Source: Pseudomonas syringae pv. cilantro (GTDB taxonomy: Bacteria > Pseudomonadota > Gammaproteobacteria > Pseudomonadales > Pseudomonadaceae). Taken from it: a stretch of DNA of 54,551 bases. Positions within the stretch are counted from its first letter, which is position 1. Every line of letters starts with the position of its first letter. Shown one piece after another: positions 50,918-54,551 of the stretch. The notes under the pieces were generated by a model. It saw only the letters and a list, made by a program, of their open reading frames with translations. It was not told the DNA's origin and ran no database searches. The translations under genes and the position numbers were made by a program. The stretch lies in NCBI RefSeq assembly GCF_001293775.1, contig NZ_LGLN01000065.1, forward strand, positions 135,018-189,568. The letters are read 5' to 3'.

Positions 50918-52126
50918 ATGTCTAACCGTCCCTCAGGGCTTTCCGAGAAAGCCCGGCCGCCCCGTGCCCTGCGATTGGCAGTCGCAGGCTCTGTGATCCT
51001 GATGATTGCCGCAGGCGGGCTATTCTATTACGCCTCGCAAGTGGCCGCCAAGAAACGCGCGGCCAATGCCGGCACTGAAACCGTGGTCAATATTCACGCG
51101 CACAATTGCGAACCGAACGCCCTGACCGTGGCGGCAGGCAAGAACGCCTTTCGTATCGTCAACCGCTCCGAACGGGCCGTCGAATGGGAGATTCTCGACG
51201 GCGTGCTGGTGATCGAGGAGCGAGAAAACATCGCGCCGGGCCTGAGCCAGGTGATCAACGCCAATCTGGCACCCGGCGATTACGCCATTACCTGCGGCCT
51301 GCTCAGCAACCCGCGTGGCACTTTGCACGTCACGCCGACCGCCGAGTCCGACGCCAAAGCCAAGGCACGCCCGTCGATGACCGCATTCGTCGGCCCGCTT
51401 TCCGAATACCGGGTGTACCTGAGCCTGCAAGGTTCGGCACTGATCAAGGCCGTGACCGCGTTGCAAGAGGCCATCGACAGCGGCGACCTGAGCGCTGCGC
51501 AGACGGCCTACCTGCCCGCCCGCGCGGTTTATCAGCGCATTGCACCTGCGGCACAGCGCTTGTCGGAACTGGACAATGCCATCAACGCCCGCGCCGATTA
51601 TTACGAGAAGCGTGAGCAGGATCCGGGCTTTACCGGCTTCCACCGCATTGAGTACGCGCTGTTCGAACAACACAGCGTCGAGGGCCTGTCGCCCGTCGCC
51701 CAGCGCCTGCAAACCGATGTCACCCAGCTCAAGAAACAGTTGATGGCGCAATCGCTGACACCTGACCAACTGCCCGCCATCGCCACTCGCACAATGCGCG
51801 GCCTGGCGGACGTGCGCAGCAATGGCGAAGAAGAGCGCTACAGCCACAGCGACCTCAACGGCTTCGCTGCCAATCTGGACGGCACGCGCAAGATTGTCGA
51901 TCTGCTGCGTCCACTGCTGACCCGTAGCGCGGGCGATCTGTTGCAGAGGATCGATGTGGCAACCGCCGACCTGGACACCACCCTCAATGCACTCAGCACC
52001 GCGGACGGCTACCGCCCTTACGACCAGGTGGACGCAGCGCAACGTCAGCAAATCGCGGCCAAGGCTGGCGCACTGGCTGACGCACTCGGCGACATCGATT
52101 CGGCTCTTGGCCTTTCTGACCTCTGA
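50918..52126 (+). CDS. efeO: iron-uptake protein EfeO (cupredoxin plus imelysin)
   Basis: 402-residue periplasmic component. An N-terminal membrane/signal segment (LRLAVAGSVILMIAAGGLFYYASQ) is followed by a cupredoxin-like domain (VNIHAHNCEPNALTVAAGKNAFRIVN ... GDYAITCGLLSNPRGTLHV) and an M75/imelysin domain with the metal motif GFHRIEYALFEQ (H-x-x-E) and EERYSHSDLNGFAANLDG. It binds iron and passes it to EfeU. Start chosen at ATG 50918 with AAGGG just upstream. Confidence 0.92.
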   Translation: MSNRPSGLSEKARPPRALRLAVAGSVILMIAAGGLFYYASQVAAKKRAANAGTETVVNIHAHNCEPNALTVAAGKNAFRIVNRSERAVEWEILDGVLVIEERENIAPGLSQVINANLAPGDYAITCGLLSNPRGTLHVTPTAESDAKAKARPSMTAFVGPLSEYRVYLSLQGSALIKAVTALQEAIDSGDLSAAQTAYLPARAVYQRIAPAAQRLSELDNAINARADYYEKREQDPGFTGFHRIEYALFEQHSVEGLSPVAQRLQTDVTQLKKQLMAQSLTPDQLPAIATRTMRGLADVRSNGEEERYSHSDLNGFAANLDGTRKIVDLLRPLLTRSAGDLLQRIDVATADLDTTLNALSTADGYRPYDQVDAAQRQQIAAKAGALADALGDIDSALGLSDL

Positions 52127-52150
52127 TCCACTGGAGCACAGCACACCACG

Positions 52151-53473
52151 ATGAAAACCCCAGACAGCAATCCAGACGCCACCAACGCCCCTGCCTCCCT
52201 GCAGCGTCGCCGAGTCCTGATGGGGCTCGGTGCTGCCGGTGCGGCGCTGGCTGGCAGCAGCCTGAGTGGCAACGCGCTTGCCGCAACGCCCGCGCAAGTC
52301 GCAGAAGCGCCGAACAGCGAAAAAACCCAGGATCGCAACATCTATTACGGCGTGCATCAGACCGGCATCGTCAACCCGCGCCCGGCCGCTGGCATGCTGG
52401 TGGCCTTCGACGTGCTGGCCGCCGACCGCGATGACCTTGAGCGCCTGTTGCGCACGCTTAACGAGCGCATCGCCTTTCTGATGACCGGCGGGCCGGTGCC
52501 GGAAGTCGATCCGAAACTGCCGCCGCTGGATTCAGGCATCCTAGGCCCGGTCGTCACTCCGGATAACCTGACCATCACCGTGTCGGTGGGCGAATCGCTG
52601 TTCGATGAGCGCTTCGGTCTGGCCTCGGTGAAACCCAAGCGTCTGAGCCGCATGACCGGCTTTCCCAACGATGCGCTGGACCCGGCCAGTTGCCATGGCG
52701 ACCTGAGTATCCAGTTCTGCGCCAACAGCGCCGACAGCAACATTCACGCCCTGCGCGACATCGTCAAAAACCTGCCTGACCTGCTGCTGGTGCGCTGGAA
52801 GCAGGAAGGCAGCGTGCCGCCTCAGGCGCCGAAAAAACCTGGCCAGCCGCCCGAAAGCGCGCGCAATTTTCTGGGCTTCCGCGATGGCTCGGCGAACCCG
52901 GATTCCAACAACCAGAAGACCATGAACGAACTGGTCTGGGTGCAACCGGGCAGCGACGAACCGGCCTGGGCGGCCAACGGCAGCTATCAGGCGGTGCGCA
53001 TCATCCGCAACTTCGTCGAGCGCTGGGACCGAACGCCGCTGCAGGAACAGGAATCGATTTTCGGCCGCAGCAAAACCACCGGCGCGCCCATGGACGGCAA
53101 GGTCGAGACTGACGTGCCGAACTATGCGGCTGATCCGGAGGGCAAGAAAACCCGACTCGATTCGCACATCCGTCTGGCCAACCCGCGTACCGCCGAGACC
53201 CAGCGCAACCTGATCCTGCGCCGCCCGTTCAACTACTCCAACGGGGTGAACAAGAACGGCCAGCTGGACATGGGCCTGCTGTTCATCTGCTATCAGGCCG
53301 ATCTGGAAAAAGGCTTTATCACGGTACAGACCCGTCTCAATGGCGAACCGCTGGAGGAATACCTCAAGCCGGTCGGCGGCGGCTATTTCTTCACCCTGCC
53401 GGGAGTTACCGGCGAACAGGATTTCATCGGCCGCTCGCTGCTGGCGGCTGCATCGACCCGGCAAACCGCATGA
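52151..53473 (+). CDS. efeB: Dyp-type haem peroxidase EfeB
   Basis: 440-residue Tat-exported peroxidase. The twin-arginine signal is [18 protein letters not shown]. Dyp signatures: [10 protein letters not shown] (G-x-x-D-G with catalytic Asp), proximal His in [10 protein letters not shown], and Arg in [12 protein letters not shown]. It oxidises Fe(II) or handles haem for the EfeUOB system and is exported folded with haem. Standard length; start ATG 52151 with GGAG upstream. Confidence 0.93.
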   Translation: MKTPDSNPDATNAPASLQRRRVLMGLGAAGAALAGSSLSGNALAATPAQVAEAPNSEKTQDRNIYYGVHQTGIVNPRPAAGMLVAFDVLAADRDDLERLLRTLNERIAFLMTGGPVPEVDPKLPPLDSGILGPVVTPDNLTITVSVGESLFDERFGLASVKPKRLSRMTGFPNDALDPASCHGDLSIQFCANSADSNIHALRDIVKNLPDLLLVRWKQEGSVPPQAPKKPGQPPESARNFLGFRDGSANPDSNNQKTMNELVWVQPGSDEPAWAANGSYQAVRIIRNFVERWDRTPLQEQESIFGRSKTTGAPMDGKVETDVPNYAADPEGKKTRLDSHIRLANPRTAETQRNLILRRPFNYSNGVNKNGQLDMGLLFICYQADLEKGFITVQTRLNGEPLEEYLKPVGGGYFFTLPGVTGEQDFIGRSLLAAASTRQTA

Positions 53474-53502
53474 CCTATCCACTCCTGACCCGGAAGACAC
53501 GC

Positions 53503-54327
53503 ATGAAAAAAACGCCTATGGCTCTGCTCCTGACACTTGGCCTGCTTCAGACCCCGCTGGCCGCCTTCGCCGCCACCGCACCACTGGACTTGGTGGGCCC
53601 GGTATCGGATTACAAGATTTACGTGACCGAAAACATCGAAGAACTGGTCAGTCACACCCAGAAATTCACCGATGCGGTAAAGAAAGGCGACATCGCAACA
53701 GCTAAAAAACTCTACGCCCCGACTCGTGTTTATTACGAGTCGGTCGAGCCGATTGCCGAGCTGTTCAGTGACCTGGATGCGTCCATCGACTCGCGCGTCG
53801 ACGACCACGAGCAAGGCGTGACGGCCGAAGACTTCACCGGTTTCCATCGTCTGGAATACGCGCTGTTCTCGCAGAACAGCACCAAGGACCAGGGTCCGAT
53901 TGCCGACAAGCTGATGAGCGACGTCAAGGACCTGGAAAAGCGCGTGGCCGAGCTGACCTTCCCGCCTGAAAAAGTCGTTGGCGGCGCGGCAACCCTGCTG
54001 GAAGAAGTGGCCGCGACCAAGATTTCCGGTGAAGAAGACCGTTACAGCCACACCGACCTGTATGACTTCCAGGGCAACATCGACGGCGCGAAGAAAATCG
54101 TCGACCTGTTTCGTCCGCAGATAGAGCAGCAGGACAAGGCCTTCAGCGCCAAAGTCGACAAGAACTTCGCCAGCGTGGAAAAAATCCTCGCCAAGTACAA
54201 GACCACGGACGGCGGCTTCGAGACCTACGACAAGGTCAAGGAAAACGACCGCAAAGCCCTGGTCGGCCCGGTCAACACCCTGGCCGAAGACCTCTCGACC
54301 CTGCGCGGCAAACTGGGCTTGAATTGA
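53503..54327 (+). CDS. efeM: imelysin-domain protein (EfeM/short EfeO)
   Basis: 274-residue periplasmic protein: signal peptide (KKTPMALLLTLGLLQTPLAAFAA) and a single M75 domain with FTGFHRLEYALFSQ (H-x-x-E) and EEDRYSHTDLYDFQGNIDGAKK. It lacks the cupredoxin domain of EfeO, so it is the short EfeM type and follows efeB as a second iron-binding partner. GGAAG is 6 bases before ATG 53503; an ATG at 53470 overlapping the efeB stop is possible but would distort the signal peptide. Confidence 0.9.
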   Translation: MKKTPMALLLTLGLLQTPLAAFAATAPLDLVGPVSDYKIYVTENIEELVSHTQKFTDAVKKGDIATAKKLYAPTRVYYESVEPIAELFSDLDASIDSRVDDHEQGVTAEDFTGFHRLEYALFSQNSTKDQGPIADKLMSDVKDLEKRVAELTFPPEKVVGGAATLLEEVAATKISGEEDRYSHTDLYDFQGNIDGAKKIVDLFRPQIEQQDKAFSAKVDKNFASVEKILAKYKTTDGGFETYDKVKENDRKALVGPVNTLAEDLSTLRGKLGLN

Positions 54328-54339
54328 GCTGACGTTTTG

Positions 54340-54356
54340 CTGCCGGTTCCCGGCAG
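54340..54356 (+). terminator. hairpin after the efe operon
   Basis: CTGCCGG-TTC-CCGGCAG, a perfect 7-bp stem 12 bp after the last efe stop. No U-tract follows. Confidence 0.5.
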
Positions 54357-54410
54357 TTCGCGGACACGCGAAGCGTCTCCAAAAACAATGCTTTCGGGGG
54401 GCAGTCCACC

Positions 54411-54506
54411 TTTGTGGGAGCGGACTTGTCCGCGAAGACGGTAGTTCAGACGATATATTTTCGGAGGATGTATCGGCCCTTTCGCGGACAAGTCCGCTCC
54501 CACAAA
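54411..54506. repeat. REP doublet (REPIN)
   Basis: TGTGGGAGCGGACTTGTCCG (within 54411-54436) and its exact inverse (within 54481-54506) face each other across 44 bp. This is the common Pseudomonas REP sequence arranged as a REPIN. It lies in the non-coding DNA after the efe operon. Confidence 0.85.
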
Positions 54507-54551
54507 AGCGAAGCGTCGCCCGGTCTGCTCCCACACAAGCGTAGCGTCGCC
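54493..54551. repeat. direct repeat next to the REP doublet
   Basis: A 28-bp unit (CTCCCACAAAAGCGAAGCG at its core, 54493-54520) recurs at 54524-54551 with three changes and runs into the window edge. A related GCGAAGCGTCTCC lies at 54368-54380. It extends the REP cluster. Confidence 0.7.

Noticed and set aside
1..54551. CRISPR arrays, tRNA or rRNA genes, prophage
   Set aside because: No regularly spaced repeats, no cloverleaf-like or rRNA sequence, and no phage structural genes were seen.

Overview
The window looks like chromosome from a plant-associated fluorescent Pseudomonas, most probably the P. syringae group. This rests on overall similarity: a gluconate gntR-gntK-gntP locus with AGCGCTGTCT operators, a katB-ankB pair, an RsmE-type CsrA, DUF1652 and DUF6434 proteins, an IS630-type element, and Pseudomonas REP sequences (GTGGGAGCGG.../...CCGCTCCCAC). 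Species is an inference; there is no rRNA or tRNA gene here. Base composition is moderately GC-rich, with AT-rich islands at about 10.4-10.8, 11.2-11.4, 23.6-23.8 and 30.95-31.2 kb.

Left end (1-4.5 kb): an IS630-type transposase cut by the window edge, a badly decayed malate synthase G pseudogene, and two minus-strand genes encoding an exported CD39/GDA1-type apyrase and a YVTN beta-propeller. 4.8-8.1 kb is the gluconate locus with three GntR-operator-like palindromes. 8.1-13.9 kb holds csrA/rsmE, a flavin oxidoreductase, a DUF1652 protein with an upstream Anr-like box, two GNAT acetyltransferases and an alpha/beta hydrolase. 13.9-23.4 kb holds a Fur-box TonB receptor, a DUF3237 gene divergent from a TetR regulator with twin operators, two chemoreceptors, a DUF4440 protein, a tandem CAP-domain protein and another GNAT. 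23.6-28.8 kb has katB-ankB, a DUF6434 protein, a LysR/PACE-efflux divergent pair and the fused remains of a Septu-like (PtuA ATPase + PtuB HNH) anti-phage system.

The most striking region is 31.7-43.0 kb: twelve tightly packed, mostly overlapping genes on the + strand. They encode a Gfo/Idh dehydrogenase, two DegT/EryC1 aminotransferases, a Nudix hydrolase, a flavin monooxygenase, two HAD phosphatases, a membrane desaturase, an MTA-phosphorylase-like enzyme, a NudK-like Nudix hydrolase, a solute-binding-like protein with no signal peptide, and an MFS exporter. Together they look like one biosynthesis-and-export operon. The dehydrogenase/aminotransferase/phosphatase set resembles aminosugar (kanosamine-type) or aminocyclitol pathways. 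I do not recognise the product and regard this as the best candidate for an undescribed system.

Right end (43.1-54.55 kb): RarD-type transporter, ZapE, a SulP transporter, AmpC, an Ada-like protein whose N-terminal zinc site has lost three of four cysteines, an AlkA-like glycosylase, and a Fur-box efeUOB operon with an extra imelysin protein, ending in a REP doublet.
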